The position numbers and the translations under genes were made by a program. From NCBI GenBank assembly GCA_029882955.1, contig JAOUJX010000024.1:1-19522 (forward strand): a DNA stretch of 19,522 nucleotides, in the 5' to 3' direction. This document shows, piece after piece, positions 7,449 to 14,971 of the stretch (within the stretch, counting starts at the first letter, position 1; every line of letters begins with the position of its first letter). The notes below the pieces were generated by a model, which saw nothing but the letters and a program-made list of their open reading frames with translations, had not been told where the DNA came from and searched no databases. This DNA is from Gammaproteobacteria bacterium (GTDB lineage: Bacteria > Pseudomonadota > Gammaproteobacteria > GCA-001735895).

Positions 7449-7471
7449 TAATTAATATCAAGTAATACAAT
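7443..7471 (+). promoter_or_regulatory. Possible promoter for the MFS gene
   Basis: On the plus strand there is a -35 TTGTGA (7443-7448), a 17-bp spacer and a -10 TACAAT (7466-7471). The -35 lies in operator site 1 and the -10 in operator site 2, so bound repressor would cover both. The transcript leader before the MFS GTG would be about 110 bases. Confidence 0.4.
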
Positions 7472-7480
7472 ATATAGTGG
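7465..7480. promoter_or_regulatory. NrdR-box-like operator, site 2
   Basis: ATACAATATATAGTGG matches the NrdR-box consensus at 14 of 16 positions and shares the ACAATATAT core with site 1. It is an imperfect palindrome. Paired sites at this spacing are the usual arrangement for cooperative NrdR binding. Confidence 0.6.
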
Positions 7481-7526
7481 TTGTGCTACATTTCACAGGG
7501 ATGTGGCTTTTTAGTTGAGGTTCAGT

Positions 7527-7571
7527 ATGTTAGCGGGACTTCTTCAGAAATCACTTGATTTTCCAGCCTGA
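7527..7571 (+). CDS. Possible 14-residue leader peptide upstream of the MFS gene
   Basis: An ATG at 7527, preceded by a TGAGG ribosome site (7515-7519), opens a 14-codon ORF (MLAGLLQKSLDFPA) ending at TGA 7569-7571, 19 bp before the MFS GTG. It could couple translation or be chance; I see no attenuator hairpin or run of regulatory codons in it. Confidence 0.25.
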   Translation: MLAGLLQKSLDFPA

Positions 7572-7590
7572 ATTCGATGAGGAGCGACCC

Positions 7591-8781
7591 GTGCAGCGCA
7601 ATAAAATCAACTTCCTATACCTAAATTTGGGGCATTTTCTGGATCATCTATTCATGTTGATTTTTGCCTCGGTTGCAGCGCTTCGACTGAGCAGAGAATG
7701 GGATATGAGTTACGCCGAGTTAATTCCCTATGCGACACCGGGCTTTATTGCTTTTGGTGTTTTCGCGCTGCTCGCGGGGTGGCTCGCCGACAGGTGGAGC
7801 AGGGAAGGCATGATGGTCGTTTTTTTTATCGGTATCGGGGTTAGTTCGATTTTGGCTAGCGCTGCCACCAACCCAATTCAGATAGCGATAAGTCTGACCT
7901 TCATCGGAGTTTTTGCGGCGATCTATCATCCTGTCGGACTAGCCATGGTCGTGCAGGGACGCGAGAAAGCGGGAGTGCCGCTGGCGATTAATGGTATCTA
8001 CGGCAATATGGGGGTGGCTAGCGCGGCGTTATTAACCGGATTTCTGATCGACAGTGCAGGGTGGCGAAGCGCTTTTTATTTACCTGGGATCATTTCGATT
8101 TTGCTTGGTATCTCCTATCTGTTATTTATTCGTAGAGAACAAACGCTTGAAACCGAGCCGCCTGTTAAAGCTAATAAGGTAAGCTCGCCTTCCTTATCTA
8201 AAAATGAGTTATTAAAAATTTTCGCGATCATATTTTTTACTACCGCGATCGGTGGTCTGATTTTCCAAAGTACTACATTCGCTTTACCGAAAATTTTTGA
8301 GGAGCGCCTAATCGATTTGGCTGGAACTGCGACCATGGTCGGGTGGTATGCGTTTCTGGTGTTTGCGCTGGCCGCGTTGGCACAGCTGGTTGTAGGCTAT
8401 CTGGTTGATCGATATTCGATACGTTACATTTTTGCTTTGGTCGCGCTCTGCCAGATGGTTTTGTTTTTCACTATGTCGCAACTCGATGGCATTACAGCGT
8501 TGCTGGTAGCTGTCGCTTTCATGTTTGTGGTGTTTGGGCAAATCCCGATCAACGATGTCCTGGTGGGACGGTTAGCCCGTAGCGAATGGCGCAGCCGAGC
8601 TTTTGGATTGCGTTATGTGGTGACTTTTACGGTGATGGCATCGGCTGTGCCACTCATCGGCTGGGTGCATGGAAACTGGGGTTTTGACCGATTGTTTCAC
8701 ATACTAGCTTTTGCGGCATTGGCGATATTCGCTGCGACATTATTATTGCCCAACGCCAGTGGGCCACGCATCAGGCTATGA
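7591..8781 (+). CDS. MFS transporter, substrate unknown
   Basis: This is a 396-residue inner-membrane carrier of the major facilitator superfamily with about 12 hydrophobic helices. The loop between helices 2 and 3 carries the MFS motif (GWLADRWSREGMM), and its counterpart in the second half is GYLVDRYSIRY. The central cytoplasmic loop is basic. The segment AAIYHPVGLAMVVQ recalls the drug-efflux/Fsr-like branch of the superfamily, but I cannot assign a substrate. The reading frame is open from a TTG at 7555; GTG at 7591 is preferred because AGGAG (7580-7584) sits 6 bases before it, and the protein then begins MQRNKINFLYLNLGHFLDH, typical of these carriers. It diverges from the small zinc-ribbon operon across the NrdR-like operators and meets purD tail to tail. 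Confidence 0.85.
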   Translation: MQRNKINFLYLNLGHFLDHLFMLIFASVAALRLSREWDMSYAELIPYATPGFIAFGVFALLAGWLADRWSREGMMVVFFIGIGVSSILASAATNPIQIAISLTFIGVFAAIYHPVGLAMVVQGREKAGVPLAINGIYGNMGVASAALLTGFLIDSAGWRSAFYLPGIISILLGISYLLFIRREQTLETEPPVKANKVSSPSLSKNELLKIFAIIFFTTAIGGLIFQSTTFALPKIFEERLIDLAGTATMVGWYAFLVFALAALAQLVVGYLVDRYSIRYIFALVALCQMVLFFTMSQLDGITALLVAVAFMFVVFGQIPINDVLVGRLARSEWRSRAFGLRYVVTFTVMASAVPLIGWVHGNWGFDRLFHILAFAALAIFAATLLLPNASGPRIRL

Positions 8782-8789
8782 GTCCTGAT
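8770..8789. terminator. Weak hairpin between convergent MFS and purD genes
   Basis: ATCAGG (8770-8775) and CCTGAT (8784-8789) form a 6-bp stem with an 8-base loop that contains the MFS stop codon and most of the 7-bp gap. A T-rich stretch follows on the plus strand, but there is no clean T-run. It could serve as a modest terminator in one or both directions. Confidence 0.25.
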
Positions 8790-10063
8790 TATTCAATTGC
8801 TTTAAAACCGATGTCGGTTCGATAGTAAGAGCCTTCCCAGTTAATTTGATCGACCAGCTGATACGCATTTTCCTGCGCCTGTTTGATATCTTTGCCTAAG
8901 GCTACAGCGCATAGAACACGTCCTCCATTACTGACGATATTACCCTGTTGGTCTCTTTCCGTACCAGCGTGAAATACTTTCGACGATTCATTTTCCACCG
9001 GAATCCCCGTAATGATTTCCCCTTTGTTATAGGCTTCAGGGTAACCCTTAGCGGCTAGCACTACGCCAAGGCTACAACGTTCATCCCAGCTCGCTGATTG
9101 ATCGGCCAGTTTGCCATCGCAGGCGGCCATACACAGGGCGACCAGATCACTTTGTAGACGCATCATGATCGGTTGTGTTTCGGGGTCACCAAAGCGGCAA
9201 TTATATTCCAGCACTTTAGCATTGCCATCGGCGTCGATCATCAGACCAGCGTAAAGAAAACCCCGGTATCGGGCATTTTCACTGGCCATACCTCGAACCG
9301 TAGGCATGATAATATCCCGCATGACCCCGGCTTCGATATCAACAGTGACCACCGGGGCAGGTGAGTAAGCACCCATGCCGCCTGTGTTCGGGCCGGTATC
9401 TCCATTGTCGCGCGCTTTATGATCCTGCGAGGTCGCCATCGGTAATACGTCCTCACCATCTACCATACAGATGAAACTCGCCTCTTCGCCGTAAAGAAAC
9501 TCCTCGACAACGACACGATGGCCGGCCTCTCCGAAAGCGTTACCTGCGAGCATGTCTCTAATCGCATTAATTGCCTGTGCTTCGGTGTTGGCAAGAATGA
9601 CGCCCTTGCCGGCGGCGAGCCCATCGGCCTTTATGACGATGGGCGTACCCTGTTGTTTAACGTATTCGATGGCGGGATCAATTTCGGTAAAGCTTTGGTA
9701 AGCCGCTGTTGGAATATTATATCGATGCAGGAAATCCTTGGTAAAGGTCTTGGACCCCTCGAGCTGTGCAGCACAGGCACTGGGGCCGAAAATTCGTAAC
9801 CCGGCGGCTTCGAACAGGTCGGCGATACCGTCTACCAACGGTGCCTCGGGACCGACAATGGTAAGGTCAACCGATTCTGCCAGAGCAAATGCCAGCAAGG
9901 CGGAAATATCTTCGGAGCCTATATCGATGTTGGTTAGATTGGCTTCGAGCTCGGTACCTGCGTTACCCGGTGCCACAAACACCTGGTCGGCCAGAGGAGA
10001 CTGGGCCGCTTTCCAGGCCAGCGCATGTTCACGTCCGCCGCCGCCTATTACTAGAATTTTCAT
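8789..10063 (-). CDS. purD: Phosphoribosylamine-glycine ligase (GAR synthetase)
   Basis: PurD catalyses the second step of de novo purine synthesis, ATP-dependent joining of glycine to phosphoribosylamine, in the cytosol. The 424 residues are of normal length. Family features in order: the N-terminal GGGGREHALAWK loop (7-18), IVGPEAPLVDGIAD, the ATP-grasp region with KADGLAAGKGV, the QDHKARDNGDTGPNTGGMGAYSP block, and the metal-binding LEYNCRFGDPETQ segment, ending with the C-terminal ATP-grasp subdomain with NGGRVLCAVALG. It follows purH after 21 bp, so the two are an operon encoding purine steps 2 and 9-10. This is the last gene of the accC-prmA-dusB-fis-purHD direction of transcription, convergent with the MFS gene. 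Confidence 0.97.
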   Translation of the reverse strand: MKILVIGGGGREHALAWKAAQSPLADQVFVAPGNAGTELEANLTNIDIGSEDISALLAFALAESVDLTIVGPEAPLVDGIADLFEAAGLRIFGPSACAAQLEGSKTFTKDFLHRYNIPTAAYQSFTEIDPAIEYVKQQGTPIVIKADGLAAGKGVILANTEAQAINAIRDMLAGNAFGEAGHRVVVEEFLYGEEASFICMVDGEDVLPMATSQDHKARDNGDTGPNTGGMGAYSPAPVVTVDIEAGVMRDIIMPTVRGMASENARYRGFLYAGLMIDADGNAKVLEYNCRFGDPETQPIMMRLQSDLVALCMAACDGKLADQSASWDERCSLGVVLAAKGYPEAYNKGEIITGIPVENESSKVFHAGTERDQQGNIVSNGGRVLCAVALGKDIKQAQENAYQLVDQINWEGSYYRTDIGFKAIE

Positions 10064-10084
10064 GCCGGATATCTGTATTGTTAA

Positions 10085-11653
10085 TTAGTGTCTGAAATGC
10101 CGCATGCCGGTAAAGACCATCGCCATGCCATATTCGTTCGCAGCAGCAATCACCTCGTCATCACGCATCGATCCACCGGGTTGAATAATTGCCTTAATAC
10201 CGGCTTCGTTCGCCGCATCAATGCCATCTCGAAAGGGGAAAAATGCATCGGAGGCCATCACTGACCCGGCCACTTCAAGCTGGGCATGTTCGGCCTTAAT
10301 GCCGGCAATACGGGCGCTGTTGATACGCGACATTTGCCCGGCACCGACACCAATAGTCATATTGTTTCGCGCGTAGATGATGGCGTTCGATTTAACGAAT
10401 TTTGCCACTTGCCAGGCGAACAGTAAGTCCTGCATTTGCTGATCGTCGGGTTTGATTTGGGAGACGACTTCGAGCTTCTCGTATAATGCGGCATCGACGT
10501 CCTGAACCAGGAGTCCGCCATTGACGCGTTTATAGTCGAGACGGTAGCCTGCATCCTGCCACTGGCCACAACAAAGTAGCCGGACATTCTGTTTGCTGGC
10601 GACGATCGCATTGGCTTCGTCATCGACCTCGGGGGCGATGATGACTTCGACGAATTGCTGGTCAATAATGGCCTGGGCAGTTTTGGCGTCGAGCTTGTGA
10701 TTGAAGGCGATAATGCCTCCGAAGGCGGATTCCGGATCGGTGCTAAACGCGCGTTGATAAGCATCGTGAATATTCGTGTCGATGGCGACTCCGCAGGGAT
10801 TGGCATGTTTAACGATTACACAGGCTGCCTGATCGAATTGTTTGACACATTCGAGAGCTGCATCGGTGTCGGCGATATTGTTGTAGGATAAAGCCTTACC
10901 CTGTAGTTGTCTGGCGGTGGCGATACTGGATTCGCTGACGCCAGCCTCGGTATAAAACGCGGCATTCTGATGGGGGTTCTCGCCGTAACGCATGCCCTGG
11001 GCGTGTTTGAACTGTAAGTTAATAGTGCGCGGGAATTGTTCATTTTCTGGCTTTTGCACCATCCTGCCGAAGTAGTTGGCAATGGCACCATCGTAACTGG
11101 CGGTATGTTCGTAGGCCTTGATCGCCAGAGAAAAGCGGGTTTGATCGCTGACCGAACCGGAGTTGTTATCCATCTCGGCCAGTACTATCGAGTAATCCTG
11201 TGGATCAACGACGACGGTAACACTGGCATGATTCTTAGCCGCAGCGCGCACCATGGCAGGCCCGCCGATATCGATGTTCTCAATCGCATCATCGAAACTG
11301 CAATCGGGGTTGGCAACGGTCGATTGAAATGGGTAGAGATTGATCACCACCATGTCGATGGGGTTGATGCCGTGTTCTTCCATTACTGCTTCGTCGATGC
11401 CACGACGACCCAGAATACCGCCATGTACCTTTGGATGTAGAGTTTTGACGCGTCCTGCCATCATTTCTGGAAACCCGGTGTAATCTGCTATTTCGGTGAC
11501 TGGCAGACCCTGTTCGGCAATTAGTTTTGCCGTGCCGCCAGTGGATAATAATTCTACGCCTCTGGTGTGCAGCGACTCGGCGAGTTCGATAATAGAGGTT
11601 TTGTCAGATACACTCAGCAGCGCTCGGCGTACGGGTAGGGATGACTTGGACAT
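10085..11653 (-). CDS. purH: Bifunctional AICAR transformylase / IMP cyclohydrolase
   Basis: PurH performs the last two steps of IMP synthesis: formylation of AICAR with 10-formyl-tetrahydrofolate, then ring closure. The 522 residues comprise the N-terminal MGS-like cyclohydrolase domain (about 1-200, with LLSTGGTAKLI, FPEMMAGRVKTLHPKVHGG and NIDIGGPAMVRAAAKN) and the C-terminal transformylase domain (with MRYGENPHQNAA, LSYNNIADTDAA and catalytic Lys282-His283 in VKHANPCG, and ending QPGGSMRDDEVI...FTGMRHFRH). Nothing is missing. It lies downstream of fis with a 120-bp gap that holds a promoter-like TATAAT, and it is followed closely by purD. I see no clear PurR operator before it. Confidence 0.97.
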   Translation of the reverse strand: MSKSSLPVRRALLSVSDKTSIIELAESLHTRGVELLSTGGTAKLIAEQGLPVTEIADYTGFPEMMAGRVKTLHPKVHGGILGRRGIDEAVMEEHGINPIDMVVINLYPFQSTVANPDCSFDDAIENIDIGGPAMVRAAAKNHASVTVVVDPQDYSIVLAEMDNNSGSVSDQTRFSLAIKAYEHTASYDGAIANYFGRMVQKPENEQFPRTINLQFKHAQGMRYGENPHQNAAFYTEAGVSESSIATARQLQGKALSYNNIADTDAALECVKQFDQAACVIVKHANPCGVAIDTNIHDAYQRAFSTDPESAFGGIIAFNHKLDAKTAQAIIDQQFVEVIIAPEVDDEANAIVASKQNVRLLCCGQWQDAGYRLDYKRVNGGLLVQDVDAALYEKLEVVSQIKPDDQQMQDLLFAWQVAKFVKSNAIIYARNNMTIGVGAGQMSRINSARIAGIKAEHAQLEVAGSVMASDAFFPFRDGIDAANEAGIKAIIQPGGSMRDDEVIAAANEYGMAMVFTGMRHFRH

Positions 11654-11679
11654 TTTGACTAGACCTGAAAAAAAGCGGG

Positions 11680-11685
11680 ATTATA
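11680..11685 (-). promoter_or_regulatory. Probable -10 element of the purHD promoter
   Basis: A perfect TATAAT is read on the minus strand 26 bp before the purH ATG. The only good -35 (TTGACA, plus 11709-11714) is 23 bp away, too far for a standard promoter, so an activator or a different -35 may be involved. A run of seven T follows the -10 in the leader. Confidence 0.35.
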
Positions 11686-11773
11686 ACTGATCAAGCCTGC
11701 TAGAGGTATGTCAAAGACTGAATATAAAGTATGAGTTTTTCTAAAGGCCTGGCAAAGATCAGCTAACAGGTCT

Positions 11774-12037
11774 TCATCGATCTGATGCGATGGAATCGAT
11801 CTGGTATTGCTTAAGTTTTTTCCTCAGAGTGCCGCGGTTTATACCCAGATAGGTCGCTGTTTTTGACTGGTTGTGATTACAGTGCTGGAGCACCGTTTGC
11901 AACATTGGTTGCTCAATTTCCGCGATCACGGTATCGAATAAATTACAGGGAATTTCTCCATCCAGATCAGCGAGGTAAGTTCTGATCGCCTGTTCTACAG
12001 ACTGTTGCAAGGTATTTGTCTGCTGCTTATCTTTCAC
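11774..12037 (-). CDS. fis: DNA-binding protein Fis
   Basis: Fis is a homodimeric nucleoid protein that bends DNA and activates rRNA promoters. The 87 residues (E. coli Fis is 98) show the conserved C-terminal helix-turn-helix (about 53-78: NHNQSKTATYLGINRGTLRKKLKQY) and the preceding dimer core AEIEQPMLQTVLQHC. The N-terminal arm is short. A tail of about nine residues beyond the helix-turn-helix (IDSIASDR) is longer than in E. coli. It starts 6 bp after the dusB stop codon, the dusB-fis operon arrangement characteristic of gammaproteobacteria. No convincing terminator follows, so some read-through into purHD is possible. Confidence 0.96.
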   Translation of the reverse strand: MKDKQQTNTLQQSVEQAIRTYLADLDGEIPCNLFDTVIAEIEQPMLQTVLQHCNHNQSKTATYLGINRGTLRKKLKQYQIDSIASDR

Positions 12038-12043
12038 AAAAAA

Positions 12044-13072
12044 TTAACCACTCAATTTTACTCGGTTCCCGGTGCTTTTATGACGCCCTGGAGAGCCCCC
12101 CGGTAACATCTGTTTAAAATAGTTTTCAATAATCTTAATCTGTGCGCTGCTACCAGTCGCCTGCATTAGTGCAGGTCGCACAGTTTGGTAATCTTTATAC
12201 AAGCTCAGTTGCCAGTTTATGTGCTTACGAGCGATCTTGACACCCTGAACCTCCCCGTAAAATGCGTAAATATTATTTAAGTGATTTAGCAACCACTTCT
12301 GCTTATGTTCGACCGCTGGTTCTGGTTGAAGCTGACCCGACGATAAGAAATTGTCGATCTGCCGGAAAATCCAGGGCCGCTGCTGCGCAATGCGGCCTAT
12401 CATAATAGCATCAGCGGCGGTGAAGTCTATGACCATTTTGGCTTTTTCTGCACAATCGATATCACCGTTTGCGATCACGGGTATCTGAATATTTTGCTTA
12501 ACCAGCCGGATCGTGTCGTATTCGGCTTCGCCAAGATATCGATCTTCTCGAGTTCTGCCGTGGATAGACAGGGCCTGGATGCCGCAGTCCTCTGCAATTT
12601 TCGCTATCTCAAGCGCATTGCGGGTTGATCGTGACCAACCGGTACGAATTTTTAATGTCACCGGAATTTCGACCGCATTTATAACGCTCGAAAGTATTTC
12701 TTTAACCAGCCGGCTATCCCTTAATAGTGCGGAGCCAGCATCGACTTTGCATACCTTTTTGGCGGGACAACCCATGTTGATATCGATTATTTGTGCACCC
12801 TGATCGACATTATAACGAGCAGCATCGGCCATCATTTCGGGGACGCCTCCAGCGATTTGTACGATGACAGGACCGGGTTCTCCCTGGTGATCCATGCGTA
12901 AGCGGGTCTTGCGGCTATCGCGCAGATCAGGACGGCTGGTGATCATTTCCGATACCGTCATACCGGCACCTAGTGATCGACAAAGCTGCCGAAAAGGACG
13001 GTCGGTTACCCCCGCCATAGGTGCCAGCACCAGACGGTTGTCGAAAGTATAGGGGCCGATCTGAAAGCTCAT
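12044..13072 (-). CDS. dusB: tRNA-dihydrouridine synthase B
   Basis: This FMN- and NADPH-dependent enzyme reduces uridine to dihydrouridine in tRNA (DusB acts on U17). The 342 residues contain a TIM barrel with LAPMAGVTDRPFRQLC at the N-terminus, VQIAGG, the NMGCPAKKVC motif with catalytic Cys102, KIRTGW, IHGRTRE, ANGDI and MIGRIAQQRPWIF. The C-terminal helical tRNA-binding domain is followed by a basic tail (GRHKSTGNRVKLSG) somewhat longer than in the 321-residue E. coli protein. It begins 7 bp after the SulP stop codon with no clear ribosome site of its own, so it may be translationally coupled to SulP; it precedes fis by 6 bp. Confidence 0.96.
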   Translation of the reverse strand: MSFQIGPYTFDNRLVLAPMAGVTDRPFRQLCRSLGAGMTVSEMITSRPDLRDSRKTRLRMDHQGEPGPVIVQIAGGVPEMMADAARYNVDQGAQIIDINMGCPAKKVCKVDAGSALLRDSRLVKEILSSVINAVEIPVTLKIRTGWSRSTRNALEIAKIAEDCGIQALSIHGRTREDRYLGEAEYDTIRLVKQNIQIPVIANGDIDCAEKAKMVIDFTAADAIMIGRIAQQRPWIFRQIDNFLSSGQLQPEPAVEHKQKWLLNHLNNIYAFYGEVQGVKIARKHINWQLSLYKDYQTVRPALMQATGSSAQIKIIENYFKQMLPGGSPGRHKSTGNRVKLSG

Positions 13073-13079
13073 AATGATG

Positions 13080-14855
13080 CTAAGTGGGCGCTGCCTTTTT
13101 CATGGGTTCTATCGAGGTGCATTCGAAAAAAATCCGATTTTTGCAGTTCGCACAGATATTTCTGTCGAGTCGGTCAAAGATCCCAACGATCGCATCAGAC
13201 TTCGAGTCGAAAATATTATCCTGGCCTATTTCTTCGAGATAACCTCCCTTAATCATCACTTTGGTGGCACTGTCCTTCAACCGGTAGAGATATAAATCCC
13301 CCCCGATTTTACGACGTTCGCGGGTTTCGCTAATCAACAGTTCGGCACCGGCGACGTCGATCTGATTAATGCCTTTGGTTAAGAGCAATAAGTGTGTCTG
13401 TTCGGGATAATGTTCTCTGTATCGCCGCAACAATTCACCGACATGAGACACTGAGCCGAAATATAACGAATCATCAAGTCGTAATATTTTAAGTTGCGGG
13501 CACTCGGGCAGGGATGCGCCGGTGACGAAGTTTCGTCGACGATCTTCGGGGTTGGGGACACGAGGTAGAAGCTTGGGTCTGGATGTTTTGCGTAAGAAAA
13601 TCATCAAGGAGAGAATCACTCCGAGCAGGATAGCGAATTCCAGCTCAAGAAATAATGTACTGAAAAAGGTAACCAGAAGTACCATACCTTCGTTTTTATC
13701 AGTGGTCAGAATTTTTCGTATCTGACTGAAATTGATTAGACGCCAGGCTACCAGGATTAACAGGCCGGCAACTGCTGCCCTGGGTAGATAAGTCGTCAAA
13801 TCGGCGACTAGTAGTACGATAAAAATCAATAAAACACCGGCGAGTGCTGCCGATAACGGGGAACGTGCGCCGGAGTCATAGTTGGCCCCGCTGCGATTGA
13901 ACGAGCCAGTGGCAACATAAGCAGAGAAAAAGCTGCCGATAATATTTGAAAGCCCCTGACCGATAAATTCCTGATTGCCGTCGATGGGTTGTCCCGAGCG
14001 TACGGATATTGAACGTGCAATAGAAACCGCTTCCGTTAGCGCGAATAGCGTCATCGCCAGTGCCAGTGATGCCAGATCGCGTAAAACATCGAGTGAAAAT
14101 ATCGGCATAGAAAGCGGTGGAAATTGCTGGGGCAGGGCACCAACCATCTGGATGCGTGTAGTTTCTTCGCCAAAATAGGCATTGAAAAATACACCGGAGA
14201 CACTGCCGACTACTAATGCAATGACCATGCTCAGTCCTTTGAATTTCTTCTGAGCAAGTATGCCGGTAAATAAAGTAATGGAGGCTACCAGCATCACCAT
14301 CGGGTGGAACTGATCCCAGTAGGAATATAGATAGCTTACGGTTTCAACCCAGTGCTCACTTTCAACGACGTCCAGGCCAAGATATGTCTTAGCCTGTTTA
14401 GCGCCTATCAGGCAGGCTGCCCCGGCAGTAAAGCCAATGATTACCGAGTGCGAGATAAAATTGACCAGTGAACCCAGCCTGACCATTCCCATCACCAGCT
14501 GCAAAATACCCACCATGAAAGCCAGAGTAATCGCCAATGAAATATACTCTGCACTGCCTGGTACAGCCAGGGTACTCAACGACGAAAACATGACGATCGA
14601 AGCTGCTGTGGTCGGCCCCGAAACCAGGTGCCAGGAAGAGCCGAATAAAGCCGCGATTATGGCCGGAATCATACTGGTATAAAGGCCATACTCTGGTGGC
14701 ATACCCGCAATCGCCGCAAATGCGACCCCCTGAGGTAAGACGATGGCGGCACCGGTTAAACCGGCGAGGATATCGGCTTTCATCATGTCCGGCGTCAGAT
14801 TTCGCCCCCAACGCATGAAGGGCAATAATCTGATAATACGAGTTTTAATATCCAT
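13080..14855 (-). CDS. SulP-family anion transporter with STAS domain
   Basis: This 591-residue inner-membrane anion carrier is of the SulP/SLC26 type. The N-terminal two thirds is a multi-helix transport domain with ADILAGLTGAAIVLPQGVAFAAIAGMPPEYGLYTS near residues 28-62, SGPTTAAS, and the TGSFNRSGANYDSGARSPLSA segment. The C-terminal third (about 455-560) is a STAS domain with LDDSLYFGSVSHV. The STAS loop reads QIDVAGAELL, with Ala where antisigma-factor antagonists have a phosphorylatable Ser. After STAS comes a cysteine motif at Cys568, Cys571 and Cys579 (CANCKNRIFFEC). Substrate could be sulphate, bicarbonate or another anion; the sequence does not decide. It lies between DUF3422 (116-bp gap) and dusB (7 bp), an unusual place for a transporter. 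Confidence 0.92.
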   Translation of the reverse strand: MDIKTRIIRLLPFMRWGRNLTPDMMKADILAGLTGAAIVLPQGVAFAAIAGMPPEYGLYTSMIPAIIAALFGSSWHLVSGPTTAASIVMFSSLSTLAVPGSAEYISLAITLAFMVGILQLVMGMVRLGSLVNFISHSVIIGFTAGAACLIGAKQAKTYLGLDVVESEHWVETVSYLYSYWDQFHPMVMLVASITLFTGILAQKKFKGLSMVIALVVGSVSGVFFNAYFGEETTRIQMVGALPQQFPPLSMPIFSLDVLRDLASLALAMTLFALTEAVSIARSISVRSGQPIDGNQEFIGQGLSNIIGSFFSAYVATGSFNRSGANYDSGARSPLSAALAGVLLIFIVLLVADLTTYLPRAAVAGLLILVAWRLINFSQIRKILTTDKNEGMVLLVTFFSTLFLELEFAILLGVILSLMIFLRKTSRPKLLPRVPNPEDRRRNFVTGASLPECPQLKILRLDDSLYFGSVSHVGELLRRYREHYPEQTHLLLLTKGINQIDVAGAELLISETRERRKIGGDLYLYRLKDSATKVMIKGGYLEEIGQDNIFDSKSDAIVGIFDRLDRNICANCKNRIFFECTSIEPMKKAAPT

Positions 14856-14909
14856 TTCGGTTTATCTGTAGGTCAGCGAGTAGCCCAGAAAAGCCATTCG
14901 AAACGCTAA

Positions 14910-14915
14910 AGTATA
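14910..14915 (-). promoter_or_regulatory. Possible extended -10 promoter for the SulP gene
   Basis: On the minus strand TGC directly precedes TATACT, an extended -10 element 54 bp before the SulP ATG. A -35 at the proper distance is not evident. It would also serve dusB-fis downstream. Confidence 0.35.
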
Positions 14916-14971
14916 GCAGTCAAATTAATAGTGTAGTTGTGGATTGTCGACAGTATATTTCAATGCCTGTA

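Noticed and set aside
9738..10088. A 116-codon plus-strand open frame opposite the 5' end of purD.
   Set aside because: It is antisense to a fully conserved gene, has low-complexity composition, no ribosome site, and no recognisable motif.
11036..11440. A 134-codon plus-strand open frame opposite purH.
   Set aside because: It is the complement of a highly conserved enzyme; its His- and Val-rich sequence is what the antisense of purH would give.
11744..11774. Imperfect hairpin just after fis (AAGACCTG pairing with CAGGCCTT) as a terminator.
   Set aside because: There is a mismatch in the middle of the stem, a 15-base loop, and no T-run after it on the minus strand.
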